A stretch of 7,602 nucleotides of DNA from Gammaproteobacteria bacterium (GTDB lineage Bacteria; Pseudomonadota; Gammaproteobacteria; Chromatiales; Chromatiaceae): positions 1 to 7,602 of the forward strand of contig DAOUQU010000069.1 of assembly GCA_030625445.1 (NCBI GenBank), given 5' to 3'. The position numbers were made by a program, and so were the translations under genes. Shown here in pieces: positions 1-5,340 of the stretch (the first letter of the stretch is position 1; each line of letters begins with the position of its first letter). The notes below the pieces were generated by a model. It was not told where the DNA came from. It did not search any database and saw only the letters and a program-made list of their open reading frames with translations.

Positions 1-32
1 CTAGACATGCCAGTTCTCTATAGATAAAAAAC

Positions 33-164
33 CTACTGCGCAGTGTATTCCGGAACTAATTGATTCATCAGTTCATGGTTCCGTTTTGCCTGTTCATGTT
101 CAATCTCTTTGAGCAACTGCATGTAGAGCTTCGCCCGGCGAAGCATGGCTTCATCATGATGCAT
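33..164 (-). CDS. Possible 43-aa small ORF, unknown function
   Basis: A minus-strand reading frame starts at ATG (164-162) and ends at TAG (35-33), encoding 43 residues from MHHDEAMLRRAKL to LVPEYTAQ. The predicted peptide is highly charged and probably helical, and the central part (about residues 5-35) could form a short coiled coil; there is no hydrophobic segment. No convincing Shine-Dalgarno precedes the ATG. The frame stays open upstream only to a TAA at 197-195, with no other start. It could be a real small protein or the remnant end of a decayed gene. I do not recognise it. It runs opposite to the lipoprotein gene at 404. Confidence 0.25.
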   Translation of the reverse strand: MHHDEAMLRRAKLYMQLLKEIEHEQAKRNHELMNQLVPEYTAQ

Positions 165-243
165 TTGTATTATCGGTATGATGAAAATAATGCATTAGAC
201 ATTTCTTGATGCCAGAGTAAGATTTAGCCACAATGTCGGTAAC

Positions 244-374
244 TTCTCAATAACCCCGTGCATTTCGCGGCCAGAAGACCGCTACGGTTCTATGTGGCGT
301 CAGATGTGGGAGTGGTCTTCTGACCACGATTAAATGCGATAGCATTTTATTCACATGCACGGTGTTATTGAGAA
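244..374. repeat. REP-pair (BIME-like) element with 19-bp terminal inverted repeats
   Basis: The outer arms are TTCTCAATAACCCCGTGCA (244-262) and TGCACGGTGTTATTGAGAA (356-374), inverted repeats with one mismatch. Inside are two REP-like hairpins in opposite orientation. One is at 267-282 (GCGG...CCGC stem with one internal mismatch). The other is at 312-327 (GTGGTC-TTCT-GACCAC, a perfect 6-bp stem), preceded by GTGGGA and followed by CGAT as in the common GTGGGAG...CGAT type of REP. The segments 272-283 and 311-322 are inverted copies with one mismatch. A further perfect hairpin, AAATGC-GATA-GCATTT, lies at 332-347. The layout fits a non-coding REP doublet or MITE-like element. It fills most of the spacer before the lipoprotein gene. 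Nothing else recognisable lies in 165-243. Confidence 0.7.
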
Positions 375-403
375 ATTCCCATAGTTATTGAGATATTACG
401 GAA

Positions 404-988
404 ATGTTTTATAAAAGACTGATTCTTTTACCCCTTATCCTGCTCCTTGGTTACGGCTGTGTCTCTAATCCGGGGGGCGGAATTCACTACTATCTGCTGA
501 TGCCCTCCTCTTCAGCCGAAAGCGTACCCGCTCATCGCCATCTCAACATTGGAATCGGCCCGATTGAACTCCCCGAGTATCTCTCCCGTGCACATATCTT
601 CACGCAGACCGGGGAGACTCAACTGAAGTCGAACAAGCAACATCGCTGGGCCGGCTCCCTGGAGAACAACTTTACCGATGTACTGGCGACAGATCTTGGC
701 ATGCAGCTGCAAAAGAGCCATATCGAGATCTATCCCTGGGATCGACCGCACTCAGTCGACCGGCAGATCGTGGTGCACGTGACTCGTTTCATTGCAGATG
801 GCAGAACAGTCTATCTCGATGCGCGCTGGCGTGTGCTTGACAAGCAGGGAGAACAGCGCAAGGTCGCCACTGCCCGTCTGCAGCAAAGCCTTGACAACAA
901 CGCAGCGGAAGATGATTTTGATACCATTGTCAGCCTCATGAGCGACCTGGTCGGTGAGTTGGCCCATGAAATTGCAGTTTCATTGTAG
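404..988 (+). CDS. pqiC: PqiC/YmbA-family outer-membrane lipoprotein
   Basis: This is a 194-residue protein with a lipoprotein signal: MFYKR, a leucine-rich hydrophobic stretch (residues 6-16), then GYGC with the candidate lipidated Cys19. The -3 residue is Gly rather than the usual Leu/Val, so the lipobox is slightly atypical. The mature part matches the PqiC/YmbA (DUF330) family in YYLL (29-32), IGIGPIELPEYLSR (about 50-63), a conserved RW (81-82), and the VHVTRF...YLDARWRV core (about 123-142). Length is close to E. coli PqiC (about 187 aa). In that family PqiC works with the MCE protein PqiB and membrane protein PqiA in lipid or membrane-stress transport across the envelope. Here neither partner is present and the gene stands alone behind a REP element. 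ATG 404 is the first start giving the signal peptide; the Shine-Dalgarno is weak. Family confident, exact orthology less so. Confidence 0.8.
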   Translation: MFYKRLILLPLILLLGYGCVSNPGGGIHYYLLMPSSSAESVPAHRHLNIGIGPIELPEYLSRAHIFTQTGETQLKSNKQHRWAGSLENNFTDVLATDLGMQLQKSHIEIYPWDRPHSVDRQIVVHVTRFIADGRTVYLDARWRVLDKQGEQRKVATARLQQSLDNNAAEDDFDTIVSLMSDLVGELAHEIAVSL

Positions 989-1030
989 GATGTAGTGAGT
1001 GCTGAGTAGCGAGGACTGAGTAAACCATGT

Positions 1031-1060
1031 CTCGTTTCCACGCAGGAGCGTGGGAACGAG
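1031..1060. repeat. CTCGTTCCCACGC-type palindromic repeat
   Basis: A 13-bp imperfect palindrome: arms 1031-1043 (CTCGTTTCCACGC) and 1048-1060 (GCGTGGGAACGAG) around the loop AGGA, with one T/G position. The same unit recurs at 1191-1279. It belongs to a dispersed hairpin repeat type I recognise from many proteobacterial genomes. It lies 42 bp after the lipoprotein stop and could act as a weak transcript-end stabiliser, but no U-tract follows. Confidence 0.7.
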
Positions 1061-1066
1061 GATAGA

Positions 1067-1115
1067 CACAGATATTGATATCTTTTCATCTGTGTTTATC
1101 TGTGTGCATCTGTGG
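1067..1115. repeat. ATCTGTGT-type dispersed repeat with 10-bp period
   Basis: Three near-tandem copies of ATCTGTG at 10-bp spacing (1088-1097, 1098-1107, 1108-1115) are preceded by the inverted form ACACAGAT (1067-1074). This resembles the widespread 'catctgtgtttatctgtgtgcatctgtgg' class of intergenic bacterial repeat; that identification is from memory. No coding or RNA function is evident. Confidence 0.55.
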
Positions 1116-1141
1116 TGAAAAAAGTGGCCCTCATTGCGTGC

Positions 1142-1173
1142 GTAGGGTGTCAATAAGCGGAGCGCATTGCACC
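1142..1173. repeat. GTAGGGTG...GCATTGCACC palindromic repeat
   Basis: The left arm GGTGTCAATAAGCG (1147-1160 region) and right arm CGCATTGCACC (1163-1173) form an imperfect palindrome. It matches the dispersed intergenic repeat type whose usual form is GTAGGGTGCAATAAGCG followed by its imperfect complement. It is part of the repeat cluster between the lipoprotein gene and ppx. Confidence 0.55.
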
Positions 1174-1190
1174 GCAAGTGACCGTCATTC

Positions 1191-1279
1191 CTCTCGTTCC
1201 CACCGTCCCCGGTGGGAATGCATACAGAGTTATATTCGAAGCTTGATCTGCATTCCTACGCAGGAGCGTGGGAACGAGG
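1191..1279. repeat. Compound inverted-repeat element (two CTCGTTCCCAC hairpins)
   Basis: The outer arms CTCGTTCCCAC (1193-1203) and GTGGGAACGAG (1268-1278) are perfect inverted copies 64 bp apart. Each end also folds on itself: TTCCCACCG/CGGTGGGAA around TCCC (1197-1218), and TTCCTACGC/GCGTGGGAA around AGGA (1253-1274, one mismatch). A second nested pair, GTGGGAATGCA (1213-1223) and TGCATTCCTAC (1249-1259), also matches with one difference. The result is a REP-doublet-like element of the same family as 1031-1060. Confidence 0.7.
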
Positions 1280-1287
1280 AACACCAG

Positions 1288-1319
1288 GATTGCCGCGTCG
1301 TTTCACTCCTCGCAATGAC
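1288..1319. repeat. GATTGCCGCGTCG...CTCCTCGCAATGAC dispersed repeat
   Basis: On the minus strand this reads GTCATTGCGAGGAG... and ends ...CGCGGCAATCC, a well-known type of dispersed bacterial intergenic repeat with short inverted ends (ATTGC/GCAAT). It begins only about 6 bp beyond the ppx stop codon, so it is the first sequence transcribed past the end of the minus-strand operon. Confidence 0.55.
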
Positions 1320-1325
1320 ATACTT

Positions 1326-2828
1326 TCAGCTGAATCCCAGCTTAAACCCTGCTTTTTTCAGATAACCCTGCTCGCGCTCAAGATCTGCCTGTGTCAGCAT
1401 ATGCTGTGACAGCCAGCCGTCGGGAAACTGCAGCTTGATGTGTTTGCCGGAGAGGCTCAATCCGATATCCGGAACCTGGTCCGCCGTGCGGCCACGATGC
1501 AACAACACGGCCAGTCGCAGCAATACGCACAGGTGTCTCCCCTGTTTTCTCAGGCGTTTCACCAATTCATCAAATGCCGCACGATGAAACTTGCGGCGAT
1601 GATTCAACACCAGCGTTGCCAGCAACGCCTGCTCCTGGCGTGAAAAACCCGGCAGATCCGCATTGAAGAGAATATATGCACCGTGTTTGTGATACTGGCC
1701 ATGTGAAACCTGAAGTCCGATCTCATGCAGCTGTGCTGCCCATGAGAGGAGATCGCGGGCGTCATCATCCAGCTTCCATGACTTCCTGGCTGCCTGGAAG
1801 AGCCGGTCAGCGCTCACAGCGACTCTCTGCGCCTGCAGTTGATCGATACTCCAGCGGCCTGTAGCTGACTGAACAGAAGCAGCGCGGGCATCGGCATGGT
1901 TGATTCTTCCCACCAGGTCGTACAGCAGCCCCTCGCGCAGCGACTGCTCCGAGACACGCATCTCATCGATATCGAGGGTTTCAAAGAGACCGATGAGAAC
2001 CGCCAATCCACCCGCCAGCACCGCCTTGCGATCATCCTCCAGCATCTCCAGTTCAAGCTTGTCGATATGCCCGGCTTTAATCAGCGCATCACGCAGCCGG
2101 TAGAGGCTTTCACGCGTCACACCACTGTCGCACCACCCCTGCGCATGGGTGATATTGCGGATCGCCTTGATGGTTCCGGAGCAGCCTATCGCCTCTTCCC
2201 AGTTATCCGCCCAGAATCTGCTTGCTATTGGATAGATGGTGAGACGCGCCTCCATGACTGCGCGCTTCATCTGCTCGCGGCTGATCTCGCCATCACCGAA
2301 AAATCGCTTGCTGGAACTGACGCAGCCGGCCAGCAGACTCTCCCGAAAGCGACTTTGAAAACCTTCACCAATAATCAGTTCGGTGCTGCCGCCGCCAATA
2401 TCGACCACCAGGCGCTTGCCTTCCCGCATCTCCCGCCCATGGGCAACGCCGAGATAGATCAGGCGCGCCTCTTCACGACCGGCGATGATTTCGATCGGAT
2501 GGCCAAGCAGTTTCTCGGCATCCTCGACAAACCTGGCGGAATTTGAAGCCACACGCAGGGTGTTGGTCCCCACCACACGCACCGTGCCCGGCGGCAGGGA
2601 ACGCAGACGCTGTGAAAACCGCTGCAGCGTCTCCAGTCCACGCTTGCAGGCGGCTGGATTCAGTTTGCCCTTTTTTGTCAGGCCGCCGCCAAGCCGCACC
2701 GGTTCACGCAATCTGTCGATAATCGACAAGGTACCCGAGTCGTCCAGGCGAGCGACGATCATGTGAAAGCTGTTGGAGCCAAGGTCAATGGCAGCAACGA
2801 CATCGGGGGGAGATGTATTAACCGGCAT
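1326..2828 (-). CDS. ppx: Exopolyphosphatase / guanosine pentaphosphate phosphatase (Ppx/GppA)
   Basis: The 500-residue product has the full Ppx/GppA layout, close to the E. coli family sizes (about 494-513). The N-terminal ASKHA fold shows the first phosphate loop AIDLGSNS (13-20), GTNTLR (87-92), GREEAR (117-122) with the family's acidic catalytic position, and the second phosphate loop DIGGGSTE (143-150). The C-terminal helical, HD-related region shows LHEIG (367-371), HGQYHKHGAY (376-385) and LNHRRK (408-413). The family releases orthophosphate from polyphosphate or converts pppGpp to ppGpp; sequence alone does not separate the two activities. The start chosen is ATG 2828, one base after the rnfH stop, which suggests translational coupling. 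A GTG at 2858 would add ten residues, but has no better ribosome site and lies inside rnfH. It is the last gene of the ratA-rnfH-ppx operon. No clear U-tract terminator follows, only a dispersed repeat. Confidence 0.9.
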   Translation of the reverse strand: MPVNTSPPDVVAAIDLGSNSFHMIVARLDDSGTLSIIDRLREPVRLGGGLTKKGKLNPAACKRGLETLQRFSQRLRSLPPGTVRVVGTNTLRVASNSARFVEDAEKLLGHPIEIIAGREEARLIYLGVAHGREMREGKRLVVDIGGGSTELIIGEGFQSRFRESLLAGCVSSSKRFFGDGEISREQMKRAVMEARLTIYPIASRFWADNWEEAIGCSGTIKAIRNITHAQGWCDSGVTRESLYRLRDALIKAGHIDKLELEMLEDDRKAVLAGGLAVLIGLFETLDIDEMRVSEQSLREGLLYDLVGRINHADARAASVQSATGRWSIDQLQAQRVAVSADRLFQAARKSWKLDDDARDLLSWAAQLHEIGLQVSHGQYHKHGAYILFNADLPGFSRQEQALLATLVLNHRRKFHRAAFDELVKRLRKQGRHLCVLLRLAVLLHRGRTADQVPDIGLSLSGKHIKLQFPDGWLSQHMLTQADLEREQGYLKKAGFKLGFS

Positions 2829-2829
2829 A

Positions 2830-3156
2830 TCAGGCTTTTGTTGGAGTTTTGCGGGCACGGTTTTTCAACGCTTTCCCCTCTGCTGCACGCTTCTTGCGCG
2901 CCTCTTTGGGATCGGCAATCAACGGTCGATAGATCTCGACGCGATCACCATCCTGCAGTACTGCATCCGCTTTGGATACTTTGCCGAAAATGCCCAGGCG
3001 GCTCTTGCCAAGGTCGATATCGGTAAACTCCTGCAGTATGCCTGACTGCTCAATCGCCTCTGAGGCAGTAATTCCCTGCTGCGCCTCCACTGGCAGGATC
3101 AATTGCCGTCCTTCCAGCGCATGAGCGACTTCAACATGTATCAGATTATTTTCCAC
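2830..3156 (-). CDS. rnfH: RnfH/RatB family ubiquitin-like-fold protein
   Basis: This 108-residue protein of the RnfH (RatB, formerly UPF0125) family is recognised by IHVEVAHAL near the N-terminus, a central AIEQSGIL...IDL...LGIFGK block, and the diagnostic DGDRVEIYRPLIADPKEARKKRA toward the C-terminus (within about residues 68-92), followed by a lysine/arginine-rich tail. The family has a beta-grasp fold; its cellular role is unsettled. It is conserved next to ratA and in some genomes with rnf electron-transport genes. The start is set at GTG 3156, because GGAAGAGG (3163-3170) lies 6 bp upstream and the protein then begins at the family's usual point. The longer frame beginning at 3216 would add 20 residues lying inside ratA. 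The GTG overlaps the ratA end by 11 bp, and the stop is one base from the ppx ATG. Confidence 0.87.
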   Translation of the reverse strand: MENNLIHVEVAHALEGRQLILPVEAQQGITASEAIEQSGILQEFTDIDLGKSRLGIFGKVSKADAVLQDGDRVEIYRPLIADPKEARKKRAAEGKALKNRARKTPTKA

Positions 3157-3589
3157 TGTAAACCTCTTCCGCCCTTTTACAAAATGAGTCAACCATCGAA
3201 TTGGCAAGATGCGCAAACACTGCGCCGAATGCCATCGTCATCAGTTTACCCGAAAATTCAAACTCGAGACGCAGTGCAATCTTGCTGGCATTCTCCCTGA
3301 GAGGCGTAAACTCCCACATACCGTGCAGGTGAGTGAAAGGCCCCTCTTGCAGATCGATCTGCATCGACTCATCCTCAACATAGCGGTTGCATGTTGTGAA
3401 TGACTGCACCACACCGGCGCGCGCAACCTCGATCTCACCGCAAATCTGACACCCTTCCCGGTCTTCAGAAACCATTCTGGAAGAACGGCACCAGGGCAGA
3501 AACTCCTGATAGTCCTCGACAGCATAGACCAGCCGAAACATCTCGGCTGCGGAGTGGTGCACCAACGCACTTTTTTCAACGACTGCCAT
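3146..3589 (-). CDS. ratA: RatA / Coq10-like START-domain protein (SRPBCC superfamily)
   Basis: The 147-residue product is one START/polyketide-cyclase-like domain. It has VEKSALVHHSAAEMFRLV at the N-terminus, then the family block DYQEFLPWCRSS (about 27-38), a central beta-rich region with FTHLHGMWEFTPL, and a C-terminal amphipathic helix ending MVDSFCKRAEEVY. Length matches RatA (about 145-158). In E. coli RatA is reported to block 30S-50S association. The same family includes Coq10, a ubiquinone-binding protein, so a quinone-related role is an alternative. ATG 3589 has GGAG (3597-3600) seven bases upstream. It is the first gene of the minus-strand operon with rnfH and ppx, divergent from ispB. 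smpB, a frequent neighbour of ratA, is not in the window. Confidence 0.88.
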   Translation of the reverse strand: MAVVEKSALVHHSAAEMFRLVYAVEDYQEFLPWCRSSRMVSEDREGCQICGEIEVARAGVVQSFTTCNRYVEDESMQIDLQEGPFTHLHGMWEFTPLRENASKIALRLEFEFSGKLMTMAFGAVFAHLANSMVDSFCKRAEEVYSGK

Positions 3590-3651
3590 GACCCCACTCC
3601 ACTAGTAATCCTTGAGTTAGCGCCCAGAAACGCTCTCACTTTGAAACCGCT

Positions 3652-3675
3652 TCATCCCGGCAAATGCCGGGATTC
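3652..3675. repeat. Solitary ATCCCGGC-AAAT-GCCGGGAT palindromic repeat
   Basis: The perfect hairpin ATCCCGGC/GCCGGGAT around AAAT sits in the divergent spacer between ratA and ispB, preceded by TTC as in the two copies at 7505-7582. It is a single unit of that dispersed repeat family. No U-tract accompanies it, so it is a repeat rather than a terminator. Confidence 0.65.
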
Positions 3676-3697
3676 GGGGAATTCAAAAAAATAATGC

Positions 3698-3746
3698 TTG
3701 ATAATTCAACTTGAGCTACATAGCATTCACCCGCCACGGTTATAAT
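3698..3746 (+). promoter_or_regulatory. Candidate sigma-70 promoter(s) for ispB
   Basis: TTGATA (3698-3703) and TAGCAT (3721-3726) are spaced by 17 bp, a fair -35/-10 pair ending about 30 bp before the ispB ATG. A perfect TATAAT also occurs at 3741-3746 but has no matching -35 box and would leave almost no leader. The call is pattern-based only. Confidence 0.3.
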
Positions 3747-3755
3747 AAACGTAAT

Positions 3756-4718
3756 ATGAGTGATACAAAAGCACAAAGTCTGGTTGCAGACGAAATGATC
3801 AAGGTCAACGACTTCATCCTGAGTCAACTGCACTCGGATATCGTTCTGATCAATCAGATCGGCCATCACATTATCAATGGCGGCGGTAAACGGCTGCGGC
3901 CAATGCTGGTATTGATCGCTGCAAAGGCCGTCGGTTATCAGGGCGGCAAACACATCGATATCGCAGCCATCATCGAATTCATCCATACCGCAACCCTGCT
4001 GCATGACGATGTAATAGACCACTCTGACCTGCGCCGCGACCAGGAGACCGCCAACGCCGTATGGGGCAATGCAGTCAGCGTCCTGGTTGGCGATTTTCTC
4101 TATTCACGCGCCTTCGAGATGATGGTCGCTGTGCAGCAGATGCGCGTCATGGATATCCTCTCGCATGCAACCAACCGCATTGCCGAGGGTGAAGTGCTGC
4201 AGCTGATGAACTGCAACAATCCGGACATCACTGAAGAGCAGTATGTCGAGGTGATCGTTAGAAAAACAGCAACCCTGTTTGAAGCGGGAACACGTCTTGC
4301 CGCAGTAATTACCGAAGCTGGCACAGAGACGGAGCAGGCACTTGCAGACTATGGCATGGAGTTGGGGATCGCATTCCAGATCATCGATGATGCACTCGAT
4401 TACAGCGGCAAGAATATCGGCAAGAATATCGGTGACGACCTCGACGAAGGCAAACCGACCCTGCCCCTGATTCGCGCCATGCAAACCGCACCCGAAGATC
4501 AGGCCGCGGTCATCCGCAACGCCATCGAAAACGGCGGGCGGGAACATATCGAGGCAGTAACACGCGCAATTGAAAGCTCTGATGCAATCGCTTACACTAT
4601 GCAGGTTGCGATCGAGCATTCACAAAAAGCCATCGAGGCGCTGGAAACTCTTCCACCATCAGCCTACCGTGACGCACTCGCAGAACTGGCTGAATTTTCC
4701 GTGCGCCGCGCCAGCTAA
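3756..4718 (+). CDS. ispB: Octaprenyl-type polyprenyl diphosphate synthase
   Basis: The 320-residue product (E. coli IspB 323) is a trans-prenyltransferase that extends farnesyl diphosphate with isopentenyl units to make the long side chain of ubiquinone or menaquinone. Visible motifs are GGGKRLRP (42-49), the first aspartate-rich motif DDVID (84-88), the second DDALD (211-215), and GDDLDEGKPTLPLI (226-239). The fifth residue before the first motif is a small Ala79, which in this family allows long products. The start is ATG 3756 (MSDTKAQ); a TTG at 3711 would add 15 residues not typical of the family. The Shine-Dalgarno is poor. An odd point is GKNIGKNI at 218-225, a 12-bp exact tandem repeat in a conserved loop that is usually about two residues longer. 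ratA is divergent upstream and tRNA-Pro follows 36 bp later without a clear terminator between. Confidence 0.92.
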   Translation: MSDTKAQSLVADEMIKVNDFILSQLHSDIVLINQIGHHIINGGGKRLRPMLVLIAAKAVGYQGGKHIDIAAIIEFIHTATLLHDDVIDHSDLRRDQETANAVWGNAVSVLVGDFLYSRAFEMMVAVQQMRVMDILSHATNRIAEGEVLQLMNCNNPDITEEQYVEVIVRKTATLFEAGTRLAAVITEAGTETEQALADYGMELGIAFQIIDDALDYSGKNIGKNIGDDLDEGKPTLPLIRAMQTAPEDQAAVIRNAIENGGREHIEAVTRAIESSDAIAYTMQVAIEHSQKAIEALETLPPSAYRDALAELAEFSVRRAS

Positions 4719-4754
4719 TCAACTCCGGAGCAATCCGGAAAAAACCCACACCAT

Positions 4755-4831
4755 CGGGGTGTAGCTCAGCCTGGTAGAGCACTGCCTTCGGGAGGCAGGG
4801 GCCGGAGGTTCGAATCCTCTCATCCCGACCA
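4755..4831 (+). tRNA. proK: tRNA-Pro (anticodon CGG)
   Basis: The 77-nt cloverleaf has an acceptor stem CGGGGTG/CATCCCG (one G-T pair), a D arm in GTAGCTCAGCCTGGTAGAGC, an anticodon stem CTGCC/GGCAG around TTCGGGA giving CGG, and a T arm GGAGG-TTCGAAT-CCTCT. The discriminator A is followed by an encoded CCA (4829-4831). It closely resembles E. coli proK and reads CCG codons. It starts 36 bp after ispB with no obvious promoter of its own, so co-transcription and processing are plausible. A more variable gene segment begins just after it. Confidence 0.95.
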
Positions 4832-4915
4832 ATTATTTCAAGTAGTTATAGGATTTTCCGACTCCTGAAAAATAAACTTGTTACCTACTTGTCACCTTTT
4901 GCGCCGCCCATGCTA

Positions 4916-4938
4916 AACCCGGCTCAATAGCCGGGCTG
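4916..4938. repeat. GC hairpin, left copy flanking the toxin-antitoxin candidate
   Basis: The perfect 7-bp stem CCCGGCT/AGCCGGG around CAAT (4918-4935) is followed by CTGTG. A near-identical hairpin with the same surrounding bases (CATGC upstream, TTGTG downstream) is at 5913-5937. No U-tract follows on the plus strand, and on the minus strand only TTTAG follows, so terminator activity would be weak. It may be a decayed terminator duplicated from the right-hand copy. Confidence 0.55.
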
Positions 4939-4948
4939 TGAAAAGGAG

Positions 4949-4963
4949 AGTAGTGATACTACT
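4949..4963. promoter_or_regulatory. Short perfect inverted repeat upstream of the TA candidate promoter
   Basis: AGTAGT-GAT-ACTACT forms a perfect 6+3+6 palindrome ending at the first base of the predicted -35 box. It might be an accessory regulator site or part of the leader of an upstream transcript. The 3-bp spacer is the same as in the operator at 4983, but the arm sequences differ. Confidence 0.25.
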
Positions 4964-4991
4964 TGCTTTCCACTAAGCGCTGACCTATAGT
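4963..4991 (+). promoter_or_regulatory. Candidate promoter of the TA-like operon
   Basis: TTGCTT (4963-4968) and TATAGT (4986-4991) are separated by 17 bp. The -10 box matches five of six consensus bases, the -35 only three. Its position, about 35 bp before the first gene and inside a perfect palindrome, supports an autoregulated promoter. Confidence 0.4.
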
Positions 4992-5001
4992 TTCTATAGG
5001 T
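4983..5001. promoter_or_regulatory. Palindromic operator candidate over the -10 box
   Basis: ACCTATAG-TTT-CTATAGGT is a perfect 8+3+8 inverted repeat covering the -10 box and the likely transcription start. Toxin-antitoxin operons usually repress themselves through such palindromes. The outer ACCT/AGGT arms recall the AACCT...AGGTT operator of E. coli MqsA, though with a wider spacer. The likely binder is the helix-turn-helix protein encoded at 5327-5800. The binding is inferred, the palindrome is seen. Confidence 0.5.
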
Positions 5002-5025
5002 CCCCATCATGAACGCACAACGCAG

Positions 5026-5340
5026 ATGGCAGTAGTCCCATTCAAACTATCAAAAGAATCGGCTCTTAAAATCATCAGGGATACTGACACCAGACACATC
5101 CTTCCCAATAGATTTGCAGAAGATAAATGGCCGCATGTTGTGCTGCGAAGACAAGTGATTCGATGTCTTGACGATGGGGAGATGACAGGCAAACCCGTGC
5201 CGACTGAGCTTGGACACTGGGAATATCAGATGGAGCGCATCGACTCTGGACAGGAAATTTACATCACCGTGGTGCTCTATCAAAACGAGAAACAAGAGTG
5301 GAATGTATTTGTTAAAGAGGTGAGCAATGGACACTATTGA
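5026..5340 (+). CDS. DUF4258-like small protein, toxin candidate
   Basis: The 104-residue soluble protein has no membrane segment or signal. Its plan resembles DUF4258 proteins: an N-terminal helix (KLSKESALKIIRD, 7-19), a basic segment (HILPNRFAEDKWPHVVLRRQV, 24-44), then VIRCLDDGEMTGKPVP (44-59), GHWEYQMERIDSGQEIYITVVLYQ (63-86) and a final strand WNVFVKEV (92-99). In typical DUF4258 proteins the middle carries a conserved HA-ERM-ER stretch; here it is replaced by a divergent basic sequence. DUF4258 proteins are often paired with MqsA-like regulators and are suspected of being RelE/MqsR-like toxins. The gene overlaps the following helix-turn-helix gene by 14 bp, and a palindrome sits at its promoter. 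ATG 5026 has no good Shine-Dalgarno. The family assignment is from memory of the pattern; toxicity is inferred. Confidence 0.6.
   Translation: MAVVPFKLSKESALKIIRDTDTRHILPNRFAEDKWPHVVLRRQVIRCLDDGEMTGKPVPTELGHWEYQMERIDSGQEIYITVVLYQNEKQEWNVFVKEVSNGHY

Noticed and set aside
1075..1409. Open frames of 65-96 codons across the repeat cluster.
   Set aside because: They are made of repeat sequence, have no ribosome sites or recognisable protein features, and overlap the end of ppx on the opposite strand.
1896..2546. 216-codon plus-strand open frame inside ppx.
   Set aside because: It lies fully antisense to a clearly conserved gene, and its translation shows no family signature.
4724..4739. TCCGGA-GCAA-TCCGGA hairpin after ispB as a terminator.
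   Set aside because: On the plus strand it is followed by A residues, not T, so it lacks the U-tract needed for rho-independent termination.
4953..4976. Tiny ORF GTG-ATA-CTA-CTT... (7 codons) after GGAG, as a possible leader peptide of the TA-like operon.
   Set aside because: It lies upstream of and across the predicted promoter, is only 7 codons, and has no run of a regulatory amino acid.
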